Assembly (NCBI RefSeq): GCF_027359415.1
Contig: NZ_CP114780.1
Location: forward strand, 1,166,764 to 1,230,763
Direction: 5' to 3'
Length of the DNA: 64,000 nt
Source: Prochlorococcus marinus str. MIT 0918
GTDB taxonomy: Bacteria > Cyanobacteriota > Cyanobacteriia > PCC-6307 > Cyanobiaceae
The position numbers and the translations under genes are program-made. Every line of letters starts with the position of its first letter. The stretch's first letter is position 1. The notes beneath the pieces were generated by a model. It saw only the letters and a program-made list of their open reading frames with translations. It was not told where the DNA came from and did no database searches. Positions 19,385 to 28,802 of this stretch are shown in pieces.

Positions 19385-20674
19385 TTAAATCTTTGGCAAA
19401 TCTACAATTTGTTCTTGAACTAAAGCAATTACTGCTTGAATTATTGCAATTTTTACATGGGCTCTATGCGTACCACCTTGTACAAAAAGATTATAAGGAG
19501 GCAATAAGGGGGCATCTGCAGAAAACTCACTGGTGCTTCCATCAATAAAAGTCCCTCCAGCCATAATTAAATCATTTTCATAGCCTGGCGTTGAAGCAGG
19601 GATAGGATTCAAATAAGAACTAACTGGTGAAGCAAGTTGAAAAGATTTACAAACTAATTTTAAGGCTTTAGCATTTCCCAAACATATAGTTTGAATTAAA
19701 TCACCACGAAATTTTCCTGGCAAGGGTTGAACCTCAAAACCAAGTTTCTGAAAAACACCAGCAATTATATCTGAACCTATTAAAGCCTCTGCAACCATTT
19801 GTGGAGAAAGGAATAACCCTTGTAAAACCAGTCTATTTAAATCAAACCCTGTTCCACCTTTACTACCTATGCCTGGGGCTGTTAATCGGCAACAAGCTTT
19901 TTCCACCAAATGATCTTGACCTGCTATATATCCACCTGAAGGAACAATAGTACCACCAGGGTTCTTTATTAATGAGCCTGCAATTATATCTGCTCCTACT
20001 TCACTAGGCTCCTTTTCTTCAACAAATTCTCCATAACAATTATCTACAAAACATATGCAATTAGGTTGCTTAAAATGAATCAATTTACATATCTCTTCAA
20101 TATTTTTAATAGATAATGATGGTCTCCAAGAATAGCCAGAACTTCTTTGAATAAAAATCATCTTTCTAGAAGATTGCAGTGCAAGCTCCAAAGATTTAAA
20201 ATCAATATTTTCACCATTAAATATAGATATTTCATCATACTTAATTCCAAAATCTATTAATGAGCCATGATTCTTTCCTCTAATGCCAATTACCTCTTCA
20301 AGAGTGTCATATGGTTTACCTGTAATTGATAATAAATTATCCCCTGGCCTTAAAACACCAAATAAAGCAGACGCAATTGCATGGGTACCACTAACAAACT
20401 GCATTCTTACAGCAGCCTTTTCCGCCCCAAATACACTTGCATAAACATTATCAATCAACTCTCTACCTAAATCTCCATGGCCATATCCACTTACCGAAGA
20501 AAAATGTTGAGGGCCTAAGCCTTGATCCGAAAAAGCCTTTAGAACCTTTTCTAATCTTATTTGCACCCCTTTAGTTCTTCTATCAATTATTTGTTTTAAA
20601 CCATCTTCTACTGAAGAAACTAAATTGAAAACGCTTTTATGCAGAAAATCATTAGTTGGATTTATATTTTTCAT
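19385..20674 (-). CDS. PLP-dependent enzyme, methionine gamma-lyase / aluminium-resistance family
   Basis: This 429-residue fold-type I PLP protein matches the family often labelled aluminium resistance or cystathionine beta-lyase-like. Marks are the N-terminal GYGHGDLGRELIDNVYASVFGAEKAAVR, FVSGTHAIASALFGVLRPGD, the FVDNCYGEFVE aspartate region, and the likely PLP lysine in GSLIKNPGG. Its true substrate in cyanobacteria is not established, and 'aluminium resistance' is a historical label. It follows gcvH by 33 bp in the transcription sense (upstream of it), so it may share the gcv transcript. Confidence 0.82.
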   Translation of the reverse strand: MKNINPTNDFLHKSVFNLVSSVEDGLKQIIDRRTKGVQIRLEKVLKAFSDQGLGPQHFSSVSGYGHGDLGRELIDNVYASVFGAEKAAVRMQFVSGTHAIASALFGVLRPGDNLLSITGKPYDTLEEVIGIRGKNHGSLIDFGIKYDEISIFNGENIDFKSLELALQSSRKMIFIQRSSGYSWRPSLSIKNIEEICKLIHFKQPNCICFVDNCYGEFVEEKEPSEVGADIIAGSLIKNPGGTIVPSGGYIAGQDHLVEKACCRLTAPGIGSKGGTGFDLNRLVLQGLFLSPQMVAEALIGSDIIAGVFQKLGFEVQPLPGKFRGDLIQTICLGNAKALKLVCKSFQLASPVSSYLNPIPASTPGYENDLIMAGGTFIDGSTSEFSADAPLLPPYNLFVQGGTHRAHVKIAIIQAVIALVQEQIVDLPKI

Positions 20675-20692
20675 TGATCTTTGAACTCAGTA

Positions 20693-21409
20693 TCAAAGTT
20701 GTTCCAATTCTTCTATTAAAGAAACTCTAGATCTTAAACTTTCTAAAAACATATCTGCACTTGAAACGTTCGTAGACGAAATTCTTTGGTAAGTAGAGAA
20801 CAAATCCAACAACTCTCCATCCAACTCTTCCGCTGAATAATCTCTTAATCCTGCCATAACAGCTTCAAACCTCTCTCTTCTATCAGCTTTCTTAACTGGA
20901 TAAGCTGCCATAACTTGTTCACGACATTGTCGCCAAGGGTGGCTATTACATAATGAATCTGCTAAAGCTGCACTCAAAATTCCTGCTTCGTCTTCCTCAA
21001 TAAACCAATCAAAAACAGATGGTAAAGGCACTAAGCCTATAAAAATTTCAAACAAATCTCCAGCAGAGAGTGGTTCTTGTTCATCATTCAGCAATGGAAT
21101 TGCAGACTCTAAAAGTAGTTTTAATAACTCAGGATTTGTTTCATAAAGACGATCCCTGATTTTGTCAATGCCTTGATAAAGAAGATGATTTACTTGAGAC
21201 AACGCAAGAAAAACTTCTGGTCCAGGGGAGAAAAGTTTCGCATTACGTAGATTAGAAATTTGAGAATTATGAACTTTTCCCAAATCAAATATTTCAGTAA
21301 TGGCAGGTAAAACCTTATGAGACCAGCCATTGCGTTCATGCCAAACATGAATCAGGTGAGCCATTGATCGCCTGCCTTTTGCTAATTGATCACGAAATCC
21401 AGTACTCAC
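20693..21409 (-). CDS. Conserved cyanobacterial hypothetical protein
   Basis: The 238-residue soluble protein has no family I can name. Residues ~35-85 (ITEIFDLGKVHNSQISNLRNAKLFSPGPEVFLALSQVNHLLYQ) look like a compact helix-turn-helix-like unit resembling XRE-type folds, and the rest is acidic and helical. It is first in a minus-strand run leading into the PLP enzyme (18 bp apart), gcvH and gcvP. A regulatory role is a guess from the possible HTH and the position; nothing else supports it. Confidence 0.7.
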   Translation of the reverse strand: MSTGFRDQLAKGRRSMAHLIHVWHERNGWSHKVLPAITEIFDLGKVHNSQISNLRNAKLFSPGPEVFLALSQVNHLLYQGIDKIRDRLYETNPELLKLLLESAIPLLNDEQEPLSAGDLFEIFIGLVPLPSVFDWFIEEDEAGILSAALADSLCNSHPWRQCREQVMAAYPVKKADRRERFEAVMAGLRDYSAEELDGELLDLFSTYQRISSTNVSSADMFLESLRSRVSLIEELEQL

Positions 21410-21494
21410 AAAATCACACAGAAGATCAACTAAAAAATCCGATAATAACTCTTATCAGATATTGTAGTATAGGGTATCGTTAAACAAGGTCATT

Positions 21495-22427
21495 GTGGTG
21501 TCAAGTGTGGTAGAGGCAACGGCTCCTTTGAGAAGACCAGTATCATCGGAGAAAGCACTTGCTGCGTCTGAGAAGCTTCAAGTGAAAACCAAGAAAGAAT
21601 TGAGATACCCCCAAAAATTTAGGCGGCGTTGGGGAACAGTTGGTTTCATGTTTGCTATACATGCTTTAACAATATTTGCCTTACTTCCAAGATTTTGGAG
21701 TATTCCTAATATTATTACTTTATTAACTCTATATTGGGTTACAGCATGTCTTGGCGTCACTCTTGGATACCACAGACTTCTTTCTCATCGTGCACTGAAA
21801 GTACCAAAATGGCTTGAACGTTTTTTTGCTACTTGTGGTGCTTTAAGTTGTCAACATGGTCCTATTGATTGGGTAGGTTTACATCGCCACCATCACACTT
21901 TTTCTGATACTGATGCTGATCACCACAATAGTAATAAAGGTTTTTGGTGGAGTCATATGGGATGGATGTTTGAACCAATACCAGCACTCAAAACAGTTCC
22001 AAATTTTAGTGGAGATCTAATTAAAGATCCTTATTATAGATTTCTGAACAAAAATTTCTTACTTCTGCAAATTCCACTCGGTGCATTCCTGTATTGGATA
22101 GGTAGTCATACGAATTCGGGAGGATGGTCCATGGTTCTTTGGGGTATACCTTTTCGTTTAGTTTTGGTATATCACGTTACATGGCTAGTTAATTCTGCTA
22201 CTCATTGCTGGGGATCAGTTGCTTTTGATAGTGGAGATGGATCCAAAAACAATGCATGGGTAGCTGCTCTAACCTTTGGAGAAGGTTGGCATAATAATCA
22301 TCACGCATATCCAAACTCTGCGAAGCAAGGACTTTTTAAAGGGCAAATAGATCTTACTTGGCAACATATTCGCCTTTTAAATGCTTTAGGTCTTGCAAAA
22401 AAAATACGTTTGCCCATGAAGCCTTAA
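21495..22427 (+). CDS. desC: Acyl-lipid fatty acid desaturase (delta-9 type)
   Basis: Membrane di-iron desaturase that introduces the first double bond into glycerolipid acyl chains. The 310 residues include hydrophobic hairpins and three histidine boxes: HRLLSH, HRHHH and HNNHH. The N-terminal ~45 residues are polar and serine/lysine-rich before the first membrane segment. The start is one of two tandem GTGs at 21495/21498, with AAGG upstream. Delta-9 regiospecificity is inferred from length and box spacing; other acyl-CoA/acyl-lipid members look similar. Confidence 0.88.
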   Translation: MVSSVVEATAPLRRPVSSEKALAASEKLQVKTKKELRYPQKFRRRWGTVGFMFAIHALTIFALLPRFWSIPNIITLLTLYWVTACLGVTLGYHRLLSHRALKVPKWLERFFATCGALSCQHGPIDWVGLHRHHHTFSDTDADHHNSNKGFWWSHMGWMFEPIPALKTVPNFSGDLIKDPYYRFLNKNFLLLQIPLGAFLYWIGSHTNSGGWSMVLWGIPFRLVLVYHVTWLVNSATHCWGSVAFDSGDGSKNNAWVAALTFGEGWHNNHHAYPNSAKQGLFKGQIDLTWQHIRLLNALGLAKKIRLPMKP

Positions 22428-22500
22428 TATGAAACTCTTAAGGTTTTCGACTTACAATCCTAAAATTTAAGTAATGCGGTCCACTTTCTTCCAATAAACA

Positions 22501-22959
22501 ATGGCGAAAAGAGTAAAAGTTGTTCTAAAAGAAGATGTTCTTAGTCTTGGAAAAGATGGGGATGTCGTTGAAGTCGCTCCAGGCTATGCACGCAATTTTC
22601 TTTTGACTCATGGAAAGGCTTTAGCTGTTACTCCTGCAGTCTTAAAACAAGTTGAACATCGCTTAGCCAAAAAAGCTGAGCATGAAGCAGCTGAAAAACA
22701 AGCCGCAATTGACTTTGAAACAGCTCTGAAAACCATTGGAAGGTTTACTATTAAAAAACAAACTGGTGAAGATGGTGTCTTATTTGGAACAGTGACTAAT
22801 GGAGATGTTGCAGAAGCGATAGAAGTCGCAACCAAAAAAGAAATAGATCGTCGAACAATTCTTGTTCCAGATATTCATGAAACAGGGCAATATAAAGTAC
22901 AAGTCAAGCTTCATAGTGAAGTCACTGCTGAAATCAACCTTGAAGTCACTGGTAACTAA
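22501..22959 (+). CDS. rplI: 50S ribosomal protein L9
   Basis: The 152-residue protein shows the L9 N-terminal domain ([29 protein letters not shown]), the long connecting helix (about residues 45-75), and the C-terminal rRNA-binding domain with [18 protein letters not shown]. It precedes dnaB, an rplI-dnaB pairing common in bacteria. Confidence 0.97.
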   Translation: MAKRVKVVLKEDVLSLGKDGDVVEVAPGYARNFLLTHGKALAVTPAVLKQVEHRLAKKAEHEAAEKQAAIDFETALKTIGRFTIKKQTGEDGVLFGTVTNGDVAEAIEVATKKEIDRRTILVPDIHETGQYKVQVKLHSEVTAEINLEVTGN

Positions 22960-23019
22960 GTTTAGTGGCAAGGTTTCACTTACCAGCCACAGTAAGTATC
23001 TCTGCTAATTCATATTGCA

Positions 23020-24435
23020 ATGGTTAATGTTCCTTTCCCTAATAAAGAAGATCAAACAAGAAAACAATCATTACCAAATAAAAGGTACGAAAACTTTCGG
23101 GCACAAAATTTTGACGGTCAGTCTGACTTAATTCCGCCACAAAATTTAGAGGCTGAAGAAGCTGTTATAGGTGGGGTTTTATTAGATCCAGATGCAATAA
23201 GTCGTATAGCAGATTTAGTTCAGCCAGAAGCTTTTTATTTAAATGCACACCGTAAAATTTTTCAAACTGCGCTAATGCTCCATAGCCAGGGTAAACCAAC
23301 AGATTTAACATCAATGAGCGCTTGGCTAGCAGATACAGGAGAACTAGAAGGAATTGGTGGAAATAATCGATTAGTCGAACTAGTAGAAAAAATCTCATCT
23401 ACAGCTTCCATCGAACAAGTCGCAAAATTAATCACGGACAAATATCTGCGACGGCAACTTATTCGCTCAGGAAACGAAGTCATCAAGCTGAGTTTTGATC
23501 AAAATATGCCAATGGAGGAAGTTCTAGATAAAGCAGAGCAAAAAATTTTCTCAATCAGTCAAGAAAAACCCTCGAAAGGACTCATTCCAACAGCAGAAAT
23601 ATTAACAAGTACATTTAATGAAATTGAAAGTCGTTCTTTAGGAACAGCAGTCGCTGGGCTACCAGTGAATTTCTATGACCTAGATGCAATGACTCAAGGT
23701 CTTCAACGAAGTGATCTAATTATTGTTGCAGGAAGGCCAGCAATGGGTAAAACATCAATTGTCCTTAATCTTGCCAAAAACGTTGCTCAACTGCATGAAC
23801 TACCTGTTTGTGTTTTTAGTTTAGAAATGAGTAAGGAGCAACTAACGTATCGCCTGCTATCAATGGAAGTTGGTATTGAAAGTGGAAGGCTACGCACAGG
23901 AAGATTAAACCAAGAAGAATGGCCTTTGCTAGGTAAAGGAATTGATACTCTTGGTCAACTACCAATTTTTATAGATGACAAACCTAATTCAGGCGTACTT
24001 GAAATGCGATCTCTTTGTAGACGACTCATTGCTGAACAAGGCAAAGAACTAGGTTTAATTGTTATCGATTATCTTCAGCTAATGGAAGGGTCTACACCCG
24101 ACAATAGAGTTCAAGAACTTTCAAGAATCACAAGAGGCTTAAAAGCAATGGCGAGGGAATTGAAAGTGCCCGTAATAGCACTTTCTCAACTAAGTCGAGG
24201 AGTCGAATCTCGAACAAATAAAAGACCCATGCTTAGTGATCTAAGAGAATCAGGATCAATTGAACAAGATGCTGACCTAGTACTAATGATTTATAGAGAT
24301 GAGTATTACAATCCTGAAACTCCAGATAGAGGTGTCACTGAGTTAATTGTTACAAAGCATAGAAATGGCCCAATAGGAACAGTCAAATTACTTTTTGAAC
24401 CACAATTTACAAGGTTTAGAAACCTTGCTAATTAG
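23020..24435 (+). CDS. dnaB: Replicative DNA helicase
   Basis: DnaB is the hexameric 5'-3' fork helicase. The N-terminal primase-interaction domain begins PPQNLEAEEAVIGGVLLDP (about residue 40); the RecA-like C-terminal domain carries Walker A GRPAMGKTS, Walker B LIVIDYLQLM, and the DnaB4 arginine region. The 471 residues are contiguous with no intein, although many cyanobacterial DnaB proteins have one. The ~35 residues before the domain are basic and variable. Confidence 0.97.
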   Translation: MVNVPFPNKEDQTRKQSLPNKRYENFRAQNFDGQSDLIPPQNLEAEEAVIGGVLLDPDAISRIADLVQPEAFYLNAHRKIFQTALMLHSQGKPTDLTSMSAWLADTGELEGIGGNNRLVELVEKISSTASIEQVAKLITDKYLRRQLIRSGNEVIKLSFDQNMPMEEVLDKAEQKIFSISQEKPSKGLIPTAEILTSTFNEIESRSLGTAVAGLPVNFYDLDAMTQGLQRSDLIIVAGRPAMGKTSIVLNLAKNVAQLHELPVCVFSLEMSKEQLTYRLLSMEVGIESGRLRTGRLNQEEWPLLGKGIDTLGQLPIFIDDKPNSGVLEMRSLCRRLIAEQGKELGLIVIDYLQLMEGSTPDNRVQELSRITRGLKAMARELKVPVIALSQLSRGVESRTNKRPMLSDLRESGSIEQDADLVLMIYRDEYYNPETPDRGVTELIVTKHRNGPIGTVKLLFEPQFTRFRNLAN

Positions 24436-24470
24436 AGAAAGGTTCATACTCACGCATGCATTATTAGTTT

Positions 24471-26474
24471 ATGAGCTATTCATCCAACACTAAAGAAGCC
24501 TTTGATGTAATAGTTGTTGGGGGAGGTCATGCAGGTTGTGAAGCTGCTATAACGACTGCAAAGCTAGGGTTCTCAACCGCGTTATTCACTTTAAATCTTG
24601 ATCGCATTGGATGGCAACCATGTAATCCTGCCGTGGGGGGGCCAGCTAAAAGCCAACTCGTTCATGAAGTAGATGCATTAGGAGGAGTGATTGGCCGTTT
24701 AGCAGATTCAACAGCCATACAAAAACGAATCTTAAATGCCAGTAGAGGTCCAGCAGTTTGGGCACTAAGAGCTCAAACTGATAAAAGAGCATATTCTCGT
24801 GAAATGCTTAATCTCCTTCAACAAACATCTAATTTGACTCTTCGAGAAGCAATGGTTACAGATTTAGAGGTAAAGAAGCTGGCACCTAATACGCAAAAAG
24901 ACGCGCAATCTGAATCTACTATTGGCCAAATAACAGGGATCAAAACGTACTTTGGAAGTAGCTATAAAGCAAGAGTAGTAATTCTCACTACTGGAACATT
25001 TTTAAGAGGAAAGATTTGGATAGGAAATCAATCAATGGAAGCTGGTCGAGCAGGTGAACAACCTGCAACAGGTTTAACTGATGCACTGCAAAAGCTTGGT
25101 TTTGAAACTAGTCGGCTCAAGACAGGAACTCCTGCAAGAGTAGATCGCAGAAGTATTGCACTCAACTCCCTTGAAGAACAAATAAGTGATGCTGCAAATC
25201 GATTTTTTTCTTTCGACCCATCTACATGGAAAAGCAAAGCTCAAATGAGTTGCTATATCACTCGAACAACAACAAAAACCCATCAACTTATAAAAGACAA
25301 TCTTCATTTAACTCCTATTTATGGAGGGTTTATCAACAGCAAGGGTCCTCGTTATTGCCCATCAATAGAAGATAAAATTGTTCGGTTTGCAGATAAGGAA
25401 TCTCATCAAATCTTTCTAGAGCCAGAGGGAAGAGATACGCCGGAGATATATATACAAGGATTTTCGACCGGGCTACCAGAAAATATACAGCTAGAGCTTT
25501 TAAGAACACTACCTGGTCTCGAAAACTGTATCATGCTTCGTCCAGCTTATTCAGTGGAGTATGACTATTTACCGGCTACACAACTTTTACCATCTCTAGA
25601 AACAAAAAGAATTAAAGGATTATTTAGCGCTGGACAACTTAATGGAACAACTGGTTATGAAGAAGCTGCAGCTCAAGGCATAGTAGCTGGGATCAATGCG
25701 GGACGATATATAGAACAAAAACATCCGATCCATTTCTCTAGAGAAGAAAGTTATATAGGAACCATGGTTGATGATCTTGTGACTAAAGATCTTCGCGAAC
25801 CATATAGAGTTCTAACTAGCAGAAGCGAGTATCGATTAATGCTTCGAGGAGATAATGCGGATCGAAGACTTACACCACTGGGTTATCAACTTGGATTAAT
25901 TGATGAAAAAAGATGGAAAATATTTAAAGCAAAACAAGAAGCTTTGGCTAAAGAAAAACTTCGATTAGAAACTGATAGGATTAAAGAAACTAATACAATC
26001 GCATTGATCTTAGCCGAAGAAAGTGGTGCTCCAATTAAAGGATCTATAACTTTAGCCAATCTACTTCGACGACCAGGAATGCATATGTCTAATCTCATTA
26101 GACATAATCTAGTAAATAGTCAATTAGAGCTAAGTGTACAAGAAGGAGTGGAAATAGATATTAAATATAGCGGGTATTTAGAGCGCCAGGCTGCCCAAAT
26201 AGATCAAATTAAAAAACAAAACAAAAGAACATTATCTCAAGAGTTAAATTATACAAATATCAAAACACTATCCCAAGAAGCAAGAGAAAAATTAAACGCT
26301 AATAGACCCAAAACATTAGGTGAAGCAGCTAAAATTCCTGGTGTAAGCAAGGCAGATCTCACCGCATTACTCGTATGGTTAAAAATACACAATCGAAAAA
26401 GCATAAATAAAGTAATTAATAAAAAACACATCAATAACTCAGCGACGAAAGTTTCTTTCCAAAACAGGAGTTAA
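24471..26474 (+). CDS. mnmG: tRNA uridine-5-carboxymethylaminomethyl modification enzyme MnmG
   Basis: MnmG (GidA) with MnmE modifies U34 of several tRNAs using FAD, NADH and methylene-THF. The 667-residue protein has the FAD-binding [12 protein letters not shown] near the N-terminus, [23 protein letters not shown], the [20 protein letters not shown] motif, and the C-terminal helical domain ending in [18 protein letters not shown] basic tail of about 30 residues exceeds the usual end. It starts 35 bp after dnaB. Confidence 0.97.
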   Translation: MSYSSNTKEAFDVIVVGGGHAGCEAAITTAKLGFSTALFTLNLDRIGWQPCNPAVGGPAKSQLVHEVDALGGVIGRLADSTAIQKRILNASRGPAVWALRAQTDKRAYSREMLNLLQQTSNLTLREAMVTDLEVKKLAPNTQKDAQSESTIGQITGIKTYFGSSYKARVVILTTGTFLRGKIWIGNQSMEAGRAGEQPATGLTDALQKLGFETSRLKTGTPARVDRRSIALNSLEEQISDAANRFFSFDPSTWKSKAQMSCYITRTTTKTHQLIKDNLHLTPIYGGFINSKGPRYCPSIEDKIVRFADKESHQIFLEPEGRDTPEIYIQGFSTGLPENIQLELLRTLPGLENCIMLRPAYSVEYDYLPATQLLPSLETKRIKGLFSAGQLNGTTGYEEAAAQGIVAGINAGRYIEQKHPIHFSREESYIGTMVDDLVTKDLREPYRVLTSRSEYRLMLRGDNADRRLTPLGYQLGLIDEKRWKIFKAKQEALAKEKLRLETDRIKETNTIALILAEESGAPIKGSITLANLLRRPGMHMSNLIRHNLVNSQLELSVQEGVEIDIKYSGYLERQAAQIDQIKKQNKRTLSQELNYTNIKTLSQEAREKLNANRPKTLGEAAKIPGVSKADLTALLVWLKIHNRKSINKVINKKHINNSATKVSFQNRS

Positions 26475-26477
26475 TTT

Positions 26478-27065
26478 CTGAGCACCAATCTTTATCCATC
26501 GCCTCAAGCAATTTGGGAAGCCAAAACAGCATCCGTATTATCTGGCAACCTTTCAATACAACTATCTGGAGCATGGCAATTAATGCTATTAGGGGATGGC
26601 AGTCCTACTCGCCATCTGACGCTACTCACAGGGCATGAAGTTCAAATAGAATTAATTGGAATGGAAGCAGAATGGTTAACAAATAAGTCAATACCTAAGG
26701 AAGTGAATGAGCTTTTCCCTCCTCTTTTAAAGAGACAAGTTTGGCTCCAATGTGGAGATCAAACTCTTGCATGGGCAGAAAGCTGGTGGAATAAACAAGA
26801 AGCAGAACATCATCTAAAAAACAAAGACCAGCCAATTTGGCAAAGCCTTACCCAAGGACGATCTGAATTATTTCGTGAAGTTGATGGACTAGCTTTAGTT
26901 AAAGCTAAATGGTTAGAAAATAGATTTAAAAAAACAGGTCCTTTTTGGAGTAGACACTATAGATTTTTTCGCCATCAACAAGAATTAACAGTAATACGAG
27001 AGGTGTTTAATCCTATATTAGAAAACTGGTTGGGAGACTCTATGCGCAATCAACTTTGCCCATAA
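26478..27065 (+). CDS. Chorismate lyase-like protein (DUF98/UbiC-like)
   Basis: Likely chorismate lyase giving 4-hydroxybenzoate for plastoquinone, as shown for the Synechocystis family member. The body has GDGSPTRHLTLLTG and later REVDGLALVKAKWLENRF and GPFWSRHYRFFRHQQELTVIREVF. The first ATG, at 26583, would cut off a convincing N-terminus (STNLYPSPQAIWEAKTASV) that is in frame directly after the mnmG stop (26472-26474). I set the start at CTG 26478, with CAGGAG (26465-26470) 7 nt upstream. That gives 195 residues. The non-AUG start is inferred. Confidence 0.72.
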   Translation: MSTNLYPSPQAIWEAKTASVLSGNLSIQLSGAWQLMLLGDGSPTRHLTLLTGHEVQIELIGMEAEWLTNKSIPKEVNELFPPLLKRQVWLQCGDQTLAWAESWWNKQEAEHHLKNKDQPIWQSLTQGRSELFREVDGLALVKAKWLENRFKKTGPFWSRHYRFFRHQQELTVIREVFNPILENWLGDSMRNQLCP

Positions 27066-27080
27066 ATAAATTAAAGAGAT

Positions 27081-27593
27081 TTATTTTCTTCTACTAGATC
27101 TGGGTAAAGGACGCCTAGGAAGAGTTGTTTCTTGAGAAGTATTACTGGAATCGGAATCTTGATAATCAGAAAATTTTCGCTCAGAGGAGGTCTCACGTTC
27201 CCATCTTTCAATGCGAAACGTAGAATCATCAGGCCATGGCTGTTCTAAAGATGTATCCACATCTTCGGATGATGGTGAAAGTGCTTTAGGCACTCTCAAT
27301 GATATTGCAGTTAAAGGCTTTTTTTTAATAGGAATGTTTTCCTCTCTTTCTAATTCTAAGTCTATAGGTTCATACCAATTATCTTCTTCTTCAAAAAACC
27401 AATCAATTTTTTTTCCTACCCAGCGACTCATACCACTAACACCGGAACGGTTTTCTTTTTTTCTTTGTCCAGGTCTATTTCCAGCAACACCATCAACTAA
27501 CTGTCTACCTGTTTCCATCCATTTATCCATACGACGCTCTAAAGATTCTCGAGAGCCCTGACGTCTGGAATTAGAGTAAAAACTTCTATTCAT
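27081..27593 (-). CDS. Conserved cyanobacterial hypothetical protein, charged
   Basis: A 170-residue, highly charged protein with no membrane segment. The N-terminal ~60 residues (SRESLERRMDKWMETGRQLVDGVAGNRPGQRK) look conserved and include a possible amphipathic helix; WVGKKIDWFFEEEDNWYEPID follows; the C-terminal third is serine/proline/arginine-rich and probably disordered. No function is recognised. It converges with the chorismate-lyase-like gene, 15 bp apart. Confidence 0.7.
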   Translation of the reverse strand: MNRSFYSNSRRQGSRESLERRMDKWMETGRQLVDGVAGNRPGQRKKENRSGVSGMSRWVGKKIDWFFEEEDNWYEPIDLELEREENIPIKKKPLTAISLRVPKALSPSSEDVDTSLEQPWPDDSTFRIERWERETSSERKFSDYQDSDSSNTSQETTLPRRPLPRSSRRK

Positions 27594-27688
27594 AAAATAA
27601 ATTTATCGAATTTTCCAAAAAAAATCATTCTGGAAAAGACGTAAAGGAATCGTTAGACCAAGAATTAAAAACCCAGCCAAGTTCTTAA

Positions 27689-28237
27689 TCAATTTTCTAA
27701 GTTTAAAGGCTGAAAAACAAGTACACAGCTTGGATTCCATCTCCCTCCATACAAAGTATCACAACAATGCTTACAAGCTATTCCTTTAGTCCTTCTTTTG
27801 TAAGTTGAACTCAAACCACAAGAAGGACATATGCCCAACCATTTTGGCAATTTAATAGGCATCGGGAATTGATGCCTGACACTTATCTGAAAATCATTCT
27901 GAGCAGCATTAATTGCTTTCATTCGTGCTTGAAAATTCCGTCCATGTCCTTCAGAAACTTTTAAAACAAGATCTACCCAAGCATGGATCATCTCGTGGCA
28001 AAGAGTGCTTTCCACAGCGCTTTGAGGAAGATTTTCTAATACAGGGCTAGACAAGACAATTTCACAGACTCTTTGTCCTTTCGCTTGACGTCCATGACGA
28101 TAAAACCCAGCTGTATTACGTAATCTGCCATCACTCCACCTAATTGAAACAAGTGGTTTCAAATCTTTAACCAGCAAGCCATCAAAATATTGACGGTTCA
28201 AACGATGAAATATAGGCAGAAGAGGAATGAGTGGCAT
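27689..28237 (-). CDS. SprT-like zinc metalloprotein
   Basis: The 182-residue protein carries the gluzincin motif CHEMIHAWVD (HExxH, around residue 80) and a downstream histidine-containing GHGRNFQARM, followed by a C-terminal zinc ribbon with CPSCG and CKHC. This architecture matches SprT/Spartan-N family proteins, proposed DNA-protein crosslink or general metalloproteases; bacterial function is unclear. The 'RLNRQYFDGLL' N-terminus is typical. It diverges from a membrane-anchored gene across 120 bp. Confidence 0.85.
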   Translation of the reverse strand: MPLIPLLPIFHRLNRQYFDGLLVKDLKPLVSIRWSDGRLRNTAGFYRHGRQAKGQRVCEIVLSSPVLENLPQSAVESTLCHEMIHAWVDLVLKVSEGHGRNFQARMKAINAAQNDFQISVRHQFPMPIKLPKWLGICPSCGLSSTYKRRTKGIACKHCCDTLYGGRWNPSCVLVFQPLNLEN

Positions 28238-28357
28238 TAATTCTTATAAGGCAAATCTTTAACCAAGCCATAACATTCTGTCTAAAAATTAGTGACTGTG
28301 AAATACTCTTATCTCTAAAGTTAGTAAAACTAATCTTCTAATTAAACACTTTTCACA

Positions 28358-28780
28358 ATGGATGCGGCACTAGTTAAAGCAATCGGCATCAAAACTCTTC
28401 TCTATGGAGGGGGGGCATTGCTTCTCTTCTGGACCTTCAATGCCATCAAGCTTGTTATAGGAGCAAGAGGAATCAATCCTTTAGTAAAACAATTCTTCAA
28501 TCAAATCGCTTCGGGGCGTATTGATGCTGCATACAGGCTTACAACCAAAACATATAAACAACACGTAAATCGTCAAGATTTCCTTAAATTTTTAGGAGGC
28601 CTGCAATTAAACAAATACAGAAACTTAAAATCAGGGCGACCAAGAATTGAAGACAATCAAGTCATACTGACTTTAAATCTCAGATCCGAAGATAAAAGTT
28701 CTCAATTACCCTTGGAATTTACATTCATTAAAGTAGACAAAGATTGGCGAATCAATCGAATTGCAAAATCAACTAGCTAA
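28358..28780 (+). CDS. Membrane-anchored hypothetical protein (NTF2/lumenal-like domain)
   Basis: A 140-residue protein with one N-terminal hydrophobic helix (residues ~12-34) and a soluble region, FFNQIASGRIDAAYRLTTKTYKQHVNRQDFLKFLGG, then strands ending FTFIKVDKDWRINRIAKS. The pattern (helix pair plus mixed strands ending in 'W-x-I') resembles DUF4864/DUF4878-type NTF2-like domains; this is a resemblance by eye. It is 22 bp upstream of ligA and may be co-transcribed. No function can be assigned. Confidence 0.72.
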   Translation: MDAALVKAIGIKTLLYGGGALLLFWTFNAIKLVIGARGINPLVKQFFNQIASGRIDAAYRLTTKTYKQHVNRQDFLKFLGGLQLNKYRNLKSGRPRIEDNQVILTLNLRSEDKSSQLPLEFTFIKVDKDWRINRIAKSTS

Positions 28781-28802
28781 CCATAAGTTGCTTTAAGTAT
28801 CA

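Noticed and set aside
23020..24435. Possible intein in dnaB, or in dnaX
   Set aside because: Both proteins run through their ATPase motifs without an insertion.
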